Shown piece after piece: positions 1-8,560 of a stretch of 64,000 bases of DNA (the first letter of the stretch is position 1; every line of letters begins with the position of its first letter). The DNA is taken from positions 1 through 64,000 of the forward strand of contig NZ_JAGJEC010000006.1 of NCBI RefSeq assembly GCF_018100785.1. Reading direction: 5' to 3'. Below the pieces are notes generated by a model. That model was not told the origin of the DNA, searched no databases, and saw nothing but the letters and a program-made list of their open reading frames with translations. This stretch comes from Maribacter sp. MMG018. Lineage in GTDB: Bacteria > Bacteroidota > Bacteroidia > Flavobacteriales > Flavobacteriaceae. Position numbers and translations under genes: made by a program.

Positions 1-1619
1 CCTATTCCGTTTGGTGCTATGCTCACCGTACCGTCACTCGAGATTACGGGCTGTATTTCGTTAGTGTCGTTCTTGTCTCCGTCCAAGGCCTCCGAAGCAG
101 TGATAGCCGTTGCTACATCCGTATCAGTTGCAAAAACGGCGTCAAGGTCTACTTGATTGCCAATGGTGGCAGGATTAGTTAAAGTTAGTATAGTAGTGTT
201 CAATTGTAAGTCTTGAAGTTCATTGGTTGGATTTTCACCACCAGCAGCAATAATATTATCATCAACATATTTTTTTGTAGCAGCATCTTGTGGTAATGTA
301 GGGTCTAACAAATCGTTTATTTGACTGTTGCCCGCGCTGCTTCCGTTACCTAATACCTGTGAAAGATTTTGGGCTCCACCACCTGCCAATGCGCTTAAAT
401 CCCCACTAATAATGGTGCCACCTTCTGTGATTTGTAACTGGTTGGTGGCCGTTAAGTTGATGGCCGTTATTCGTTCGTTATCAATATCTCCGTCAACTTC
501 GGCCGTTAAAAAACCGTTGTTGGAGACCGCTAAATCAACAAGGGGTTCTAGGTCTTGCCCTGTACCGTCTGTTATGTTTAAAGTGGTTCCCAGAACACTT
601 AAATTTTGGTTATCGGTTCCGGTTTGCGTCAAGGCAGAAACATCGATCGTTCCAGAATTTCCCCCTTCAATATCTATACGTAACTGGTTTCCAACAACGG
701 CACCACCCAATATATCTTGTTCATCGGTATTGTCCAAGAAATTGCTTAAGTCTATTTCGTTTAAACCATCTTCGATCTGTAACCTGTTGTCGACGGTAAG
801 CGTCAATTCTTGGTCATCAGATCCTACCAGGGCCTCAAGGGTTATTGATGCGCCGGCGGTAGCCGGATTTGTAAGCCTAAGAGTATTACTGGCCTTGTCG
901 AAAATTATATCGGTAAGCTCGTTGGTGTCATCGGTATCGTTGTCGTTGATAATATGATCGGCAATGTCGTTGGCATTTTGTGTAATATCCAGTTGCACGT
1001 CTTGTGTTAAGCTAGAGGCATCTTGCCAGGTGACGAGTCCGTTTTCATCGGTTCCCAACACTTTTCCGGGGTCGTTGCTGGCCATGTCCGCAGGTATAAT
1101 GCTACCGTCCAAAATTTGAGAACTGGTAACGGAGCCGTCCCTAAGTTCATCGGATCCAACCGAGTCGTCGCCCAGTTTATCTTGCCCGATAGAGTTGTTC
1201 TGTATATCGTCGCCATTAATACCACCATCTACAATATGTTCGCTTTTAATGCTGTTCTGGGCCACTTCTAAGTTGTAGCTGTTGGGGGTCTGGGTAATGG
1301 CAATACTACTTCTTGTGTTTACAATGGCGTCACTGGTAATGTCGAAACTGACGGCATCGCACAGGTTGATCCATTGTGTGCCATCGAAATAATGAATACA
1401 TTCGGTGTCGGTATTGTACACCATACCGCCCCTTAAGGGGGTAATGGCCTCCATTTCTGCGGTAGTAGCTTTGGTAATGACCAGTACCCGCGAGTTGCTC
1501 TCGAGTTCCAGTACGGACGCCCCGTCTATATTTTGTGGATTGTCACCGATCTTAATTTGACCAAAAGTACTTGTAACCGCCGTGGTCATAAGTATAAATA
1601 GAACTACTAGACGTTTCAT
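1..1619 (-). CDS. Large secreted beta-repeat protein (partial, N-terminal 539 residues)
   Basis: The minus strand is open without a stop from an ATG at 1619 to the left edge, so only the N-terminal part is present. A signal peptide (about residues 1-21, ending TSTFGQ) is followed by a short head that reads like the start of flavobacterial tail-fibre-like surface proteins, with the pattern VYNTDTEC..YFDG.QW near residues 70-88. After this comes long, Asp/Asn/Thr-rich, low-Cys sequence with degenerate repeats: LTNPAT occurs near residues 249 and 480, and TNE(L/I) near 231, 460 and 518, typical of beta-strand repeats. It is probably exported and surface-bound. I do not recognise a catalytic domain in the visible part. 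A C-terminal sorting or endosialidase-chaperone domain could lie beyond the edge. Short open frames on either strand inside it are shadows. Confidence 0.8.
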   Translation of the reverse strand, partial: MKRLVVLFILMTTAVTSTFGQIKIGDNPQNIDGASVLELESNSRVLVITKATTAEMEAITPLRGGMVYNTDTECIHYFDGTQWINLCDAVSFDITSDAIVNTRSSIAITQTPNSYNLEVAQNSIKSEHIVDGGINGDDIQNNSIGQDKLGDDSVGSDELRDGSVTSSQILDGSIIPADMASNDPGKVLGTDENGLVTWQDASSLTQDVQLDITQNANDIADHIINDNDTDDTNELTDIIFDKASNTLRLTNPATAGASITLEALVGSDDQELTLTVDNRLQIEDGLNEIDLSNFLDNTDEQDILGGAVVGNQLRIDIEGGNSGTIDVSALTQTGTDNQNLSVLGTTLNITDGTGQDLEPLVDLAVSNNGFLTAEVDGDIDNERITAINLTATNQLQITEGGTIISGDLSALAGGGAQNLSQVLGNGSSAGNSQINDLLDPTLPQDAATKKYVDDNIIAAGGENPTNELQDLQLNTTILTLTNPATIGNQVDLDAVFATDTDVATAITASEALDGDKNDTNEIQPVISSDGTVSIAPNGI

Positions 1620-1917
1620 ATAGTGGTATTTATGTAAAAATACAAGGGAAACAAAAATAGGATTATTGTTAAGGTAAACTGGTTTTTTTGGTTAAAAAGA
1701 GAACTCTTTAGGTTAAAGTGAAAGGGTGTCGTTATAAATGGAATTGGATGCCGAAAACACGGGAACTATCTAAATGGGGAAGGCGCTCGTTGCCCTCATA
1801 AAAGAAATTAACAAAAGTTTATTGGCGTTGACTTTTTTAAAACCTTAACAAGTACGTACTTTATACCCTCTAAATTTTGATTTCTTTATCTTAAGACATC
1901 TTCTTATCAAATTTTTT
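1620..1917. other. Intergenic region between divergent genes
   Basis: About 300 bases separate the divergent starts at 1619 (minus) and 1918 (plus). I see no ORF or RNA gene. It is AT-rich and must hold promoters for both genes. Near matches to the Bacteroidota -7 box occur (TATTTTTA on the minus strand close to 1619, TAAATTTTG on the plus strand near 1870), but neither is exact. Confidence 0.4.
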
Positions 1918-2664
1918 ATGATCAAGAATTTACTATCGTTATTTATAATTTTTGTGGTAAGCTTCTCTTTCGCTCAAGAAGACGGGCGCAGATTGTTAAA
2001 GGGGCAGGTATTGTACCAAAATGTGAGCGTTGCCAACGAATATGTGATAAACTCCACTACCGAAGAAGCGACCATTACCAATGATGCCGGTGAATTTACC
2101 ATTGCCGTAAAGGTGGGGGACCAGTTAGTTTTTACCGCTGTAAACTACCAGTACGAAATTGTGGATATAACCCAGGAAATTTTGGATCGTAACAGATTGG
2201 TGGTGTCCGTAGATGAAAAAGTGACCGAATTGGACGAGGTGGTGGTTACCCCTGCGGACAAAGAGCGTTTTTTACAATTAAAGAACGAGGAGTTTAAGGA
2301 GTATGAATATGAGATAGATCGAAGCACAGAGGTGGAGAACATTGCCCAATCGCAAACCGAAAGGGGCATGAAGGACGGACTCAATTTTGTGAATATATTT
2401 CGTGCCATTTTCAAGGCCCAACCACAGGTGGCCGACGAACAGGCGCCTAAACTGCAGGTAAGCGAAGTGTTGAGAAAGGTCTACGACGACCGCTTTTTTA
2501 TGGAGGACCTTCAATTGCCCAAAGAACAAATTGAACCTTTTTTGTCTTATTGTGACAAAAGATTGCCTGCAAGATCGTTACTTAAAAAAGAGAACGAATT
2601 TCAGTTGATAGATTCTTTGGTAAATCTGAGCAAATCTTTTCGTAAAGAGTTGAATGAGGAGTAG
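1918..2664 (+). CDS. Secreted carboxypeptidase-like regulatory-domain (plug-type) protein, paralogue 1
   Basis: A 248-residue protein with a signal peptide (about 1-19, ending FSFAQ). Residues about 25-95 look like a CarboxypepD_reg-like beta-sandwich (GQVLYQNVSVANEYVIN, then a ..TITNDAGEFTI.. turn), the module found at the N-terminus of SusC/TonB-dependent receptors. It ends with ELDEVVVTP, which resembles the start of a receptor plug. Instead of a barrel, a charged helical C-terminus of about 140 residues follows, so this is a stand-alone periplasmic or outer-membrane-associated protein of unknown function. It overlaps the next gene by 11 bases and that gene is its paralogue, implying a tandem duplication and co-translation. 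Confidence 0.8.
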   Translation: MIKNLLSLFIIFVVSFSFAQEDGRRLLKGQVLYQNVSVANEYVINSTTEEATITNDAGEFTIAVKVGDQLVFTAVNYQYEIVDITQEILDRNRLVVSVDEKVTELDEVVVTPADKERFLQLKNEEFKEYEYEIDRSTEVENIAQSQTERGMKDGLNFVNIFRAIFKAQPQVADEQAPKLQVSEVLRKVYDDRFFMEDLQLPKEQIEPFLSYCDKRLPARSLLKKENEFQLIDSLVNLSKSFRKELNEE

Positions 2665-3427
2665 ATTCCTTTTAGTTTTTTTGTTTCCAATGGCCATTTT
2701 GGCACAGACGAACGCTGTTAAAGATATAGAAGGAAGGGTACACAGCAAAGATGGCGATGTTGCCGCTACGCATGTATTGAACATTACTACCGATAGGGCC
2801 TCTATTACCGATATAAACGGTTTTTTTTCGATTCCCGTTCGTGTAAACGATACCTTGGTCTTTTCTGCCGTACAGTTTAAAAAGAAGACCATAGTGGTGA
2901 CCCCCGATATATTTGCAAGTACTATGCTATCGGTACCTTTAGAGGATGCCTTAGAGCAGTTGGACGAGGTGGTGGTTACCCCTTATAATTTATCGGGCGA
3001 CCTAACCAAAGACCTCGGTGGCCTAGAAATAGAGCCTGTGGTTACCGCCTCTACCTTGGGGCTGCCAAATGCGTATGTTAAGATACCTACAAAGGCAGAA
3101 CGGGAACTTTTTGAGGCAACTTCGGGTGGAGGACTTATACCCTTAACGCCTATTTTGAACAAAATTTCGGGGCGTACCAAAATGTTGAAAAAAAGAGTTG
3201 AAAGAAACAATTTATATAGTAGAACGGCCCGTGTAAGGGCCTATTATCCAGATTCGCTCTACCGGACCAAACTTAAGATCCCCAAGGGCAAGACAGATGA
3301 CTTTTTCTACTTTTGTGAGGTGGATCCCCGGTTTCAATCCGTGGTAGATACCCATGATCTTTTTAAGATCTGGGAGTTTTTGGAGAAAAAAAGCACCATG
3401 TACCGTAAAAACAATGATTTAGACTAA
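2654..3427 (+). CDS. Secreted carboxypeptidase-like regulatory-domain (plug-type) protein, paralogue 2
   Basis: A 257-residue paralogue of the preceding protein. The start ATG lies inside the 3' end of the upstream gene (11-base overlap). It has a signal peptide (about 1-17, ending AILAQ), a CarboxypepD_reg-like beta domain (about 24-95, with ..ASITDINGFFSI..), and QLDEVVVTP at the domain end, as in its neighbour. The C-terminal half is different: residues around 150-180 are Pro/Leu-rich (LIPLTPILNKISGR), followed by a helix ending FYFCEVDPRFQ...LFKIWEFLEKK. The C-termini of the two paralogues align only in general layout. Function is unknown. The gene lies upstream of a DUF6702-like protein and an M1 peptidase on the same strand. 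Confidence 0.8.
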   Translation: MRSRFLLVFLFPMAILAQTNAVKDIEGRVHSKDGDVAATHVLNITTDRASITDINGFFSIPVRVNDTLVFSAVQFKKKTIVVTPDIFASTMLSVPLEDALEQLDEVVVTPYNLSGDLTKDLGGLEIEPVVTASTLGLPNAYVKIPTKAERELFEATSGGGLIPLTPILNKISGRTKMLKKRVERNNLYSRTARVRAYYPDSLYRTKLKIPKGKTDDFFYFCEVDPRFQSVVDTHDLFKIWEFLEKKSTMYRKNNDLD

Positions 3428-3463
3428 GGTTTTGGCATATGGTTTGCTTTTAAATATTTTATA

Positions 3464-3979
3464 ATGAATACTATGAAACACTTAAAAAAAGGACTGTTTT
3501 TGTTCTTGTTGCCTTTGTTGGCCTTTACCGTGGCCCATAAATTTTATATCAGTGTAACCAATGTTGGCTATTCGGAAAAGGACGATGCCCTGCAGATCAT
3601 TACCCGAGTATTTCTAGATGATATGGTGGCAGTGCTCAACGAACGCTATGGTATAGATTCAAAACTGGGTACCGAGGAGGAGTCAGAGATGGATCGCGAG
3701 TATTTTGAAAAGTATTTACGCTCGAAATTTAGCGTAGAGATCAATGGGGAGGTAGTTGATTATAACTTGCTCGGAAAAAAGTATGATACCGATATGCTTA
3801 TTTGCTATCTCGAAGTACCCAAGATAAATCTGCCCCAAGTTTCTTCTATTGCCGTTGTAAATGAGGTGCTCACAGATATGTTCGATGAGCAACAAAACGT
3901 AGTCCACTTCAAGATAAAGGACAAGAAAAAGAGCTTTGTACTCTTAAAGTCAGATATTAAAGGAATGTTAAACCTGTAA
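3464..3979 (+). CDS. DUF6702-like exported protein
   Basis: A 171-residue protein with a hydrophobic N-terminus (about 6-24, LFLFLLPLLAF) that looks like a signal peptide or anchor, followed by HKFYISVTNVGYSEKDDALQI. This opening, and the later IDSKLGTEEE..D..FEKYLRSKF pattern, is what I remember for the DUF6702 family of Bacteroidota, whose function is unknown. A second in-frame ATG lies three codons downstream (3473) and is an equally plausible start. The gene sits 36 bases after the plug-domain pair and 62 bases before the M1 peptidase, so the four may form one transcription unit. The family name is recalled, not searched. Confidence 0.75.
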   Translation: MNTMKHLKKGLFLFLLPLLAFTVAHKFYISVTNVGYSEKDDALQIITRVFLDDMVAVLNERYGIDSKLGTEEESEMDREYFEKYLRSKFSVEINGEVVDYNLLGKKYDTDMLICYLEVPKINLPQVSSIAVVNEVLTDMFDEQQNVVHFKIKDKKKSFVLLKSDIKGMLNL

Positions 3980-4041
3980 CATATATTAAGAAATTCTTAT
4001 AAAAACTTTAATTTTCACACGACTAATAACTTAACAATAAA

Positions 4042-6351
4042 ATGAAAAAATTTAATCACGTCTTTGCTTCGATTTTATTTTTGTTCGCCGCCGTTTCCTT
4101 TGCACAGGAAGAAGGCCAGCAAGAACGAGAGCCGGGGCATTACAACCAAAACAAGTTTAAGCAACTGTATGAGGAGTTTGCTACCCCCAACACCTATCGT
4201 TCCGCTTCAGGAGCTCCAGGTCCTGATTACTATCAACAACAGGCCGATTACAAAATGGATATCCGCTTGGACGATGAGAATGCAAAAATTTATGGAGAGG
4301 AAACCATTACCTATACCAACAACTCTCCCGACGATCTAGAATACCTGTGGGTGCAATTAGATCAGAACGTTAGGGCCAAAGATTCAAAAGCCCCATTAAG
4401 AAACGGTGGCGGAGTACCCTTGGCGGAACAGGCAAGCAGTTTTGCCTCTAAATACATGACAGAGCCTTTTGATGGTGGTTTTAATATCGATTATGTGAAA
4501 GACGCCTCTGGTAAGGCTTTACCGTATACCATTAATTTTACGATGATGCGTGTAGATTTACCTTCTCCTCTTAAGAGTGGCGGGCAATTTTCCTTTAAAA
4601 TAAAATGGAATTACAACATTCCTGATCATACCGTAAACAGGGCAAGGTCGGGATATGAGTATTTTCCAAAGGATGGAAACAGGGCTTATGTAATAGCTCA
4701 ATTTTTTCCAAGAATGGCTGTTTATAATGATGTAGAGGGCTGGCAAAACCATCAGTTCTGGGGCAGCGGCGAGTTTGCCCTTCCTTTTGGAAACTATGAA
4801 GTGAACATTACCGTGCCCGCAGATCACGTGTTAGACGGTACCGGAGAGCTTCAGAACAGAAAAGAAGTGTTTTCAAAAGAGATGTTGAAGCGTTATGAAA
4901 AGGCTAAAAAGTCGTATGACAAGCCTGTTTTGATCGTTACGCAAGAAGAAGCCGAAGCAGCTGAAAAAGGTTTTTCGAAAAAGACAAAGACTTGGAAGCT
5001 AAAAGCAGAGAATGTACGTGATTTTGCGTTTGCTACTTCTAGGAAATTTATCTGGGACATGCAGGCCGTAAAAATGGGAAATAGAGATGTAATGGCAGTT
5101 TCATTATATCCAAAAGAAGGAAACCCTTTATGGGAAGAATACTCTACAAAAGTAGTGGCACATACCTTAAAATCATATTCGTCACATACGTTCGATTACC
5201 CTTATCCAAAAGCGATTTCGGTTCATGCCAAAAATCAAGGTATGGAATACCCTATGATCTGTTGGAACTATGGTAGACCTAACGAGGACGGTACCTATTC
5301 CGATAGGGTGAAATATGGAATGATCAGTGTTATTATCCACGAGGTAGGGCACAACTTCTTCCCAATGATCGTAAATTCAGATGAGCGTCAATGGGGATGG
5401 ATGGACGAAGGTTTGGATACCTTTATGCAATATATGGCAGAACAAGAATTTGGTGAAGCCTATCCAGAGGCGATAGCGCCTAACGCCAAATACCCATCTA
5501 GAAGAGGGGACCCAGCGAAAATTGTACCTTACATGAGTGGCGACCAGAGTACGATCGCACCTATTATGTCCAATCCGGAAAACGTATACCAATTAGGTGC
5601 CAATGCATATGGTAAACCTGCAACTGCCTTAAATATATTAAGGGAAACAGTTATGGGTAGAGAGCTTTTTGACCATGCTTTTAAAACCTATGCACAGCGC
5701 TGGATGTTTAAACACCCAACACCAGAAGATTTCTTTAGAACAATGGAAGATGCTTCTGCGGTAGATTTAGATTATTTTTGGAGAGGCTGGTTCTACACTA
5801 CCGATTATGTTGATATGGGAGTAAAGGGAATCAAAAAATATTATGTGAGCGATAAGCCTTCTGAAAAAATGAAGGAATACATGGCTGCCCGTAATATGAC
5901 CGAGGCCGATTTGCCACCTTTGGTTTATTTGGCGGACGAGGAAAGTGAAGATTTTGATAGTAACTTAAAAGGAAAGTCACCTTCTGAAAATTCTAAGACC
6001 TTAAAAGAATTTATGATGGACAATATGACAGCTGCCGAAAGGGCTGCTGTAAAAGAGCCTAAGTATTTCTACGAAGTTACCTATGAAAAACCAGGAGGTA
6101 TTCCAATGCCATTGATCGTTGAGTATACCTATGCCGATGGTACTGTTAAAAATATTACCTATCCTGCAGAGATATGGAGAAAGAACGATAAAGAGGTGAA
6201 ACTCGTAGTTTCTTCTACAAGTGAGTTGAAAAGTATCGTTGTAGATCCTAAAATGGAAACTGCCGATATAGATACAACGAACAATTCTTGGCCGAAGAAA
6301 GAATCGGAGAGCGACTTTGATAAATTCAAGGAAAATATCAAAGGACAATAA
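4042..6351 (+). CDS. M1 family zinc metallopeptidase, secreted
   Basis: A 769-residue gluzincin aminopeptidase-type protein with a signal peptide (about 1-21, ending VSFAQ). The zinc signature HEVGH lies at residues 433-437 and the third ligand Glu at 456, exactly 18 residues on, which defines the M1 HEXXH-X18-E layout. The substrate-binding GAMEN-like element appears as QGMEYP about 30 residues upstream of the zinc motif. Residues about 60-290 form the N-terminal beta domain typical of M1 peptidases. A C-terminal beta-rich tail (about 670-760) is probably the family's accessory domain. It likely trims peptides outside the cytoplasm. A strong hairpin terminator follows 20 bases after the stop. 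Confidence 0.93.
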   Translation: MKKFNHVFASILFLFAAVSFAQEEGQQEREPGHYNQNKFKQLYEEFATPNTYRSASGAPGPDYYQQQADYKMDIRLDDENAKIYGEETITYTNNSPDDLEYLWVQLDQNVRAKDSKAPLRNGGGVPLAEQASSFASKYMTEPFDGGFNIDYVKDASGKALPYTINFTMMRVDLPSPLKSGGQFSFKIKWNYNIPDHTVNRARSGYEYFPKDGNRAYVIAQFFPRMAVYNDVEGWQNHQFWGSGEFALPFGNYEVNITVPADHVLDGTGELQNRKEVFSKEMLKRYEKAKKSYDKPVLIVTQEEAEAAEKGFSKKTKTWKLKAENVRDFAFATSRKFIWDMQAVKMGNRDVMAVSLYPKEGNPLWEEYSTKVVAHTLKSYSSHTFDYPYPKAISVHAKNQGMEYPMICWNYGRPNEDGTYSDRVKYGMISVIIHEVGHNFFPMIVNSDERQWGWMDEGLDTFMQYMAEQEFGEAYPEAIAPNAKYPSRRGDPAKIVPYMSGDQSTIAPIMSNPENVYQLGANAYGKPATALNILRETVMGRELFDHAFKTYAQRWMFKHPTPEDFFRTMEDASAVDLDYFWRGWFYTTDYVDMGVKGIKKYYVSDKPSEKMKEYMAARNMTEADLPPLVYLADEESEDFDSNLKGKSPSENSKTLKEFMMDNMTAAERAAVKEPKYFYEVTYEKPGGIPMPLIVEYTYADGTVKNITYPAEIWRKNDKEVKLVVSSTSELKSIVVDPKMETADIDTTNNSWPKKESESDFDKFKENIKGQ

Positions 6352-6370
6352 GAAAAAGCGAATTTTAATA

Positions 6371-6402
6371 AAAAAAGCCCTGTTAAACAACGGGGCTTTT
6401 TT
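6371..6402 (+). terminator. Intrinsic terminator after the M1 peptidase
   Basis: Arms 6371-6384 (AAAAAAGCCCTGTT) and 6389-6402 pair over 14 positions (one T-G wobble) around the tetraloop AAAC, with a run of T at the 3' side. It closes the 1918-6351 unit and separates it from tatA. Confidence 0.85.
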
Positions 6403-6422
6403 ATTGCGCATTCAAACTTGTT

Positions 6423-6430
6423 TATATTTG
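6423..6430 (+). promoter_or_regulatory. Candidate -7 box of the tatA promoter
   Basis: TATATTTG matches the Bacteroidota -7 consensus TAnnTTTG, with TTG at 6404-6406 sixteen bases upstream. Only four bases separate the box from the tatA ATG, so the transcript would begin at or next to the start codon. Confidence 0.45.
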
Positions 6431-6434
6431 TAGT

Positions 6435-6773
6435 ATGATTTCAATATATTCTTTATTCATCAGTGGGGCCGAGATATTCTTCATCATGTTTATTGTGGTG
6501 ATGGTTTTTGGCGCGGACAAAATTCCGGGAATTGCCAAAGGCCTGGGCAAAGGTATGAGACAGCTTAGGGACGCTACCGAAGATATAAAAAGAGAAATAC
6601 AAAGAAGTGCCGATAAACAAGGTATCGATACCAGTGTTATAACCGATATTCAAAAAGATATCGAGGAAGTTAAAAGTAGTATAGATACCGGTATTACAAA
6701 GGACATCAAAAACCAGTTCGGCGATGTCAGTAAAAAAATAAGTGACGTATCCGGCACTATTAAAAGAAAGTAA
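6435..6773 (+). CDS. tatA: Sec-independent protein translocase component TatA/TatE
   Basis: A 112-residue protein. An N-terminal membrane helix (about 12-27) is followed by the family hallmark FGADKIP (F-G-x3-K-hydrophobic-P) and an amphipathic helix (IAKGLGKGMRQLRDA), as in TatA pore subunits. A longer, charged C-terminal coil (about 50-112) with DI.KDI repeats is typical of Bacteroidota versions. TatA forms the folded-protein export pore with TatC, which is not in this window. The ATG at 6435 is kept because the residues ahead of the helix (GAEIFF) align with the family's G-x-x-E. The PAP2 gene follows 9 bases downstream. Confidence 0.88.
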   Translation: MISIYSLFISGAEIFFIMFIVVMVFGADKIPGIAKGLGKGMRQLRDATEDIKREIQRSADKQGIDTSVITDIQKDIEEVKSSIDTGITKDIKNQFGDVSKKISDVSGTIKRK

Positions 6774-6782
6774 AAGACGTTT

Positions 6783-7343
6783 ATGTTTGATCGTATTTTA
6801 GAATGGGATCGAGAAACGTTTGTTTACCTGAACAATCTTGGTGTCGAGAAATACGATGCTTTTTGGTCTACGGTGACCAAATTTCCTCCTTGGATTCCTT
6901 TATTGGTTTTATTTATTGTGCTGTTTTTTGTAAAACGGCCCAAGCGAGAGGCTTATATGATGATCGGTACGCTGTTGGTAATGGTGCTGTTTATTACTAC
7001 TTTGACGGATCTTACCAAAGAGGTAGTGGCAAGGTTAAGGCCCAATAACGATGCAGAGATAAATACGATCATTCGAATATTAAGAAAGCCGTCTGGCTAT
7101 AGTTTCTTTTCTGGGCATGCCTCGTCTTCCTTTTCCATAACTACCTTGGTGGTGCTTTTTTTAAGGGACCGCTTTAAATGGGTATACCTTTTTTATCTAT
7201 GGCCCGTGCTTTTTACCCTGAGTAGAATTTATGTAGGGGTTCATTTTCCCATAGATCTTATCGTCGGGGCGTTGGTAGGTACAGGGTCGGCATGGCTGTT
7301 CTATAGGTTGTACCAGTACCTTATTTTACCCTACTTAAAGTAA
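6783..7343 (+). CDS. PAP2-superfamily membrane phosphatase
   Basis: A 186-residue membrane protein with all three parts of the PAP2/lipid phosphate phosphatase signature: K79-x6-R86-P87, S110-G111-H112 after PSGYSFF, and R148-x5-H154-x3-D158 (SRIYVGVHFPID). About five hydrophobic segments are visible. Members dephosphorylate phosphatidic acid, phosphatidylglycerophosphate or undecaprenyl pyrophosphate. The substrate here cannot be told from sequence alone. It follows tatA by 9 bases and its 3' end overlaps the convergent O-methyltransferase gene by 23 bases. Confidence 0.88.
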   Translation: MFDRILEWDRETFVYLNNLGVEKYDAFWSTVTKFPPWIPLLVLFIVLFFVKRPKREAYMMIGTLLVMVLFITTLTDLTKEVVARLRPNNDAEINTIIRILRKPSGYSFFSGHASSSFSITTLVVLFLRDRFKWVYLFYLWPVLFTLSRIYVGVHFPIDLIVGALVGTGSAWLFYRLYQYLILPYLK

Positions 7344-7962
7344 GGCCATCGCGTATAGGCAATAGAACGGTATCTAACAAAGGGTGTTCGTTTAATTTTT
7401 TATTGTAGTCCAGCAGTACTTTTGTGGTTTTGTCCTTTTTATCCAAAGGTTCTACGACCTTGCCGGACCATAATACGTTATCGGAAAGAATAACACTGCC
7501 CGGTTTTGTCTTTGGAAGCACTGTTTCTAGGTAATTGTCGTATTGTTTTTTTTCGGCATCTATAAAAATCAGGTCAAAAACAATGTCGAGTTTGGGAATG
7601 ATATCCAGTGCATCGCCAACGTGTTGGTGTATTTTTGTGCCGTAATCGCTCCTGTCAAAATAGGTACGTTGCATATCGTACAGTTCGGCATTTACATCAA
7701 TAGTGTGCAACTCACCATCGGGGGAGAGGCCTTCTGCCAAACATAGTGCGGAATAACCTGTGTAAGTGCCGATTTCAAGAATATATTTTGGTTGTATCAG
7801 CTTTGACAATAAGCTGAGCACACGACCTTGAAAATGGCCGGTGAGCATTCTTGGTTGTATTACTTTTAGGTGTGTTTCACGAGTGAGCTCTTGTAGTAAT
7901 TTAGGCTCTTTCTGAGAATTATTTGCAAGGTACTCCTCTAAATCGTCCGATAAAAAATGCAT
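7321..7962 (-). CDS. Class I SAM-dependent O-methyltransferase (COMT-like)
   Basis: A 213-residue protein of the bacterial cation-dependent O-methyltransferase type. The SAM-binding motif I is E63-IGTYTGYS, motif II ends HTIDVN at about residue 91, and the metal/substrate-binding stretch FIDAEKKQYDNY contains D135 and the K-x2-Y-x2-Y pattern of catechol/caffeoyl-CoA methyltransferases. The length fits the family. The natural acceptor is unknown. The gene is convergent with the PAP2 gene (23-base overlap of 3' ends) and divergent from the GNAT gene. Confidence 0.88.
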   Translation of the reverse strand: MHFLSDDLEEYLANNSQKEPKLLQELTRETHLKVIQPRMLTGHFQGRVLSLLSKLIQPKYILEIGTYTGYSALCLAEGLSPDGELHTIDVNAELYDMQRTYFDRSDYGTKIHQHVGDALDIIPKLDIVFDLIFIDAEKKQYDNYLETVLPKTKPGSVILSDNVLWSGKVVEPLDKKDKTTKVLLDYNKKLNEHPLLDTVLLPIRDGLTLSRVK

Positions 7963-7975
7963 ACGATACTTTTTG

Positions 7976-7983
7976 CAAAAATA
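7976..7983 (-). promoter_or_regulatory. Candidate -7 box for the O-methyltransferase
   Basis: On the minus strand this reads TATTTTTG (TAnnTTTG), 13 bases before the ATG. I see no good -33 TTTG. Confidence 0.35.
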
Positions 7984-8023
7984 GGGTATTAAGCCTTAAT
8001 TTAACCTCTTCTAAAAATAGGTA

Positions 8024-8494
8024 ATGAAAGAACATATAATCATTAGGGAAGCACAAAAGACAGATTTGCCGTTACTGTTGCAGTGTGAACAAGGAGTAAT
8101 TGCTGCCGAAAGGCCTTTTGATCCTACCATTAGAAACGGAGCTATTACTTATTATGATTTGTTGGATCTAATGGAAAACTCTAGGGCCATAGTATTGGTG
8201 GCATGCGATGAAGATAAGGTCGTAGCTACAGGATATGCGTTGGAAAAACCGGCAAAGCATTATTTAGATCATGAGGTGTATGCCTATTTGGGCTTTATGT
8301 ACACGGATCCTGAATATAGGGGGCAAGGAATTAACGGTGCTATTATGGACAGGTTGAAAAAATGGTCGCTTTCTAAAGGGTTGACGGAATTGAGGCTTAC
8401 CGTTTATAACGATAATGAACATGCTATCAGGGCCTATGAAAAGGTGGGTTTTAAAAAGCATATGATAGAAATGAGGTTAAGAATAGAAAAATAG
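8024..8494 (+). CDS. GNAT-family N-acetyltransferase
   Basis: A 156-residue single-domain acetyltransferase. The acetyl-CoA pyrophosphate-binding motif A is FMYTDPEYRGQGINGAIMD (about residues 90-108, with R/Q-x-x-G-x-G/A). The C-terminal motif B reads LRLTVYNDNEHAIRAYEKVGF, the classic N-x-x-A-x-x-x-Y-x-x-x-GF of GNATs. The substrate is unknown. The gene stands alone between the divergent O-methyltransferase and kynU, 66 bases before the latter's assigned start. Confidence 0.88.
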   Translation: MKEHIIIREAQKTDLPLLLQCEQGVIAAERPFDPTIRNGAITYYDLLDLMENSRAIVLVACDEDKVVATGYALEKPAKHYLDHEVYAYLGFMYTDPEYRGQGINGAIMDRLKKWSLSKGLTELRLTVYNDNEHAIRAYEKVGFKKHMIEMRLRIEK

Positions 8495-8560
8495 TCCTAT
8501 AACTTAATAGGGGGTCATTGCTTTCAACGGCATATGAGTATTTTTGTAGAAATTGCAGGT

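Noticed and set aside
328-957. 209-residue plus-strand open frame
   Set aside because: It is antisense to the large secreted repeat protein, which is open over the whole region with a signal peptide; the plus-strand product is Ser/Pro/Val-rich without domain features.
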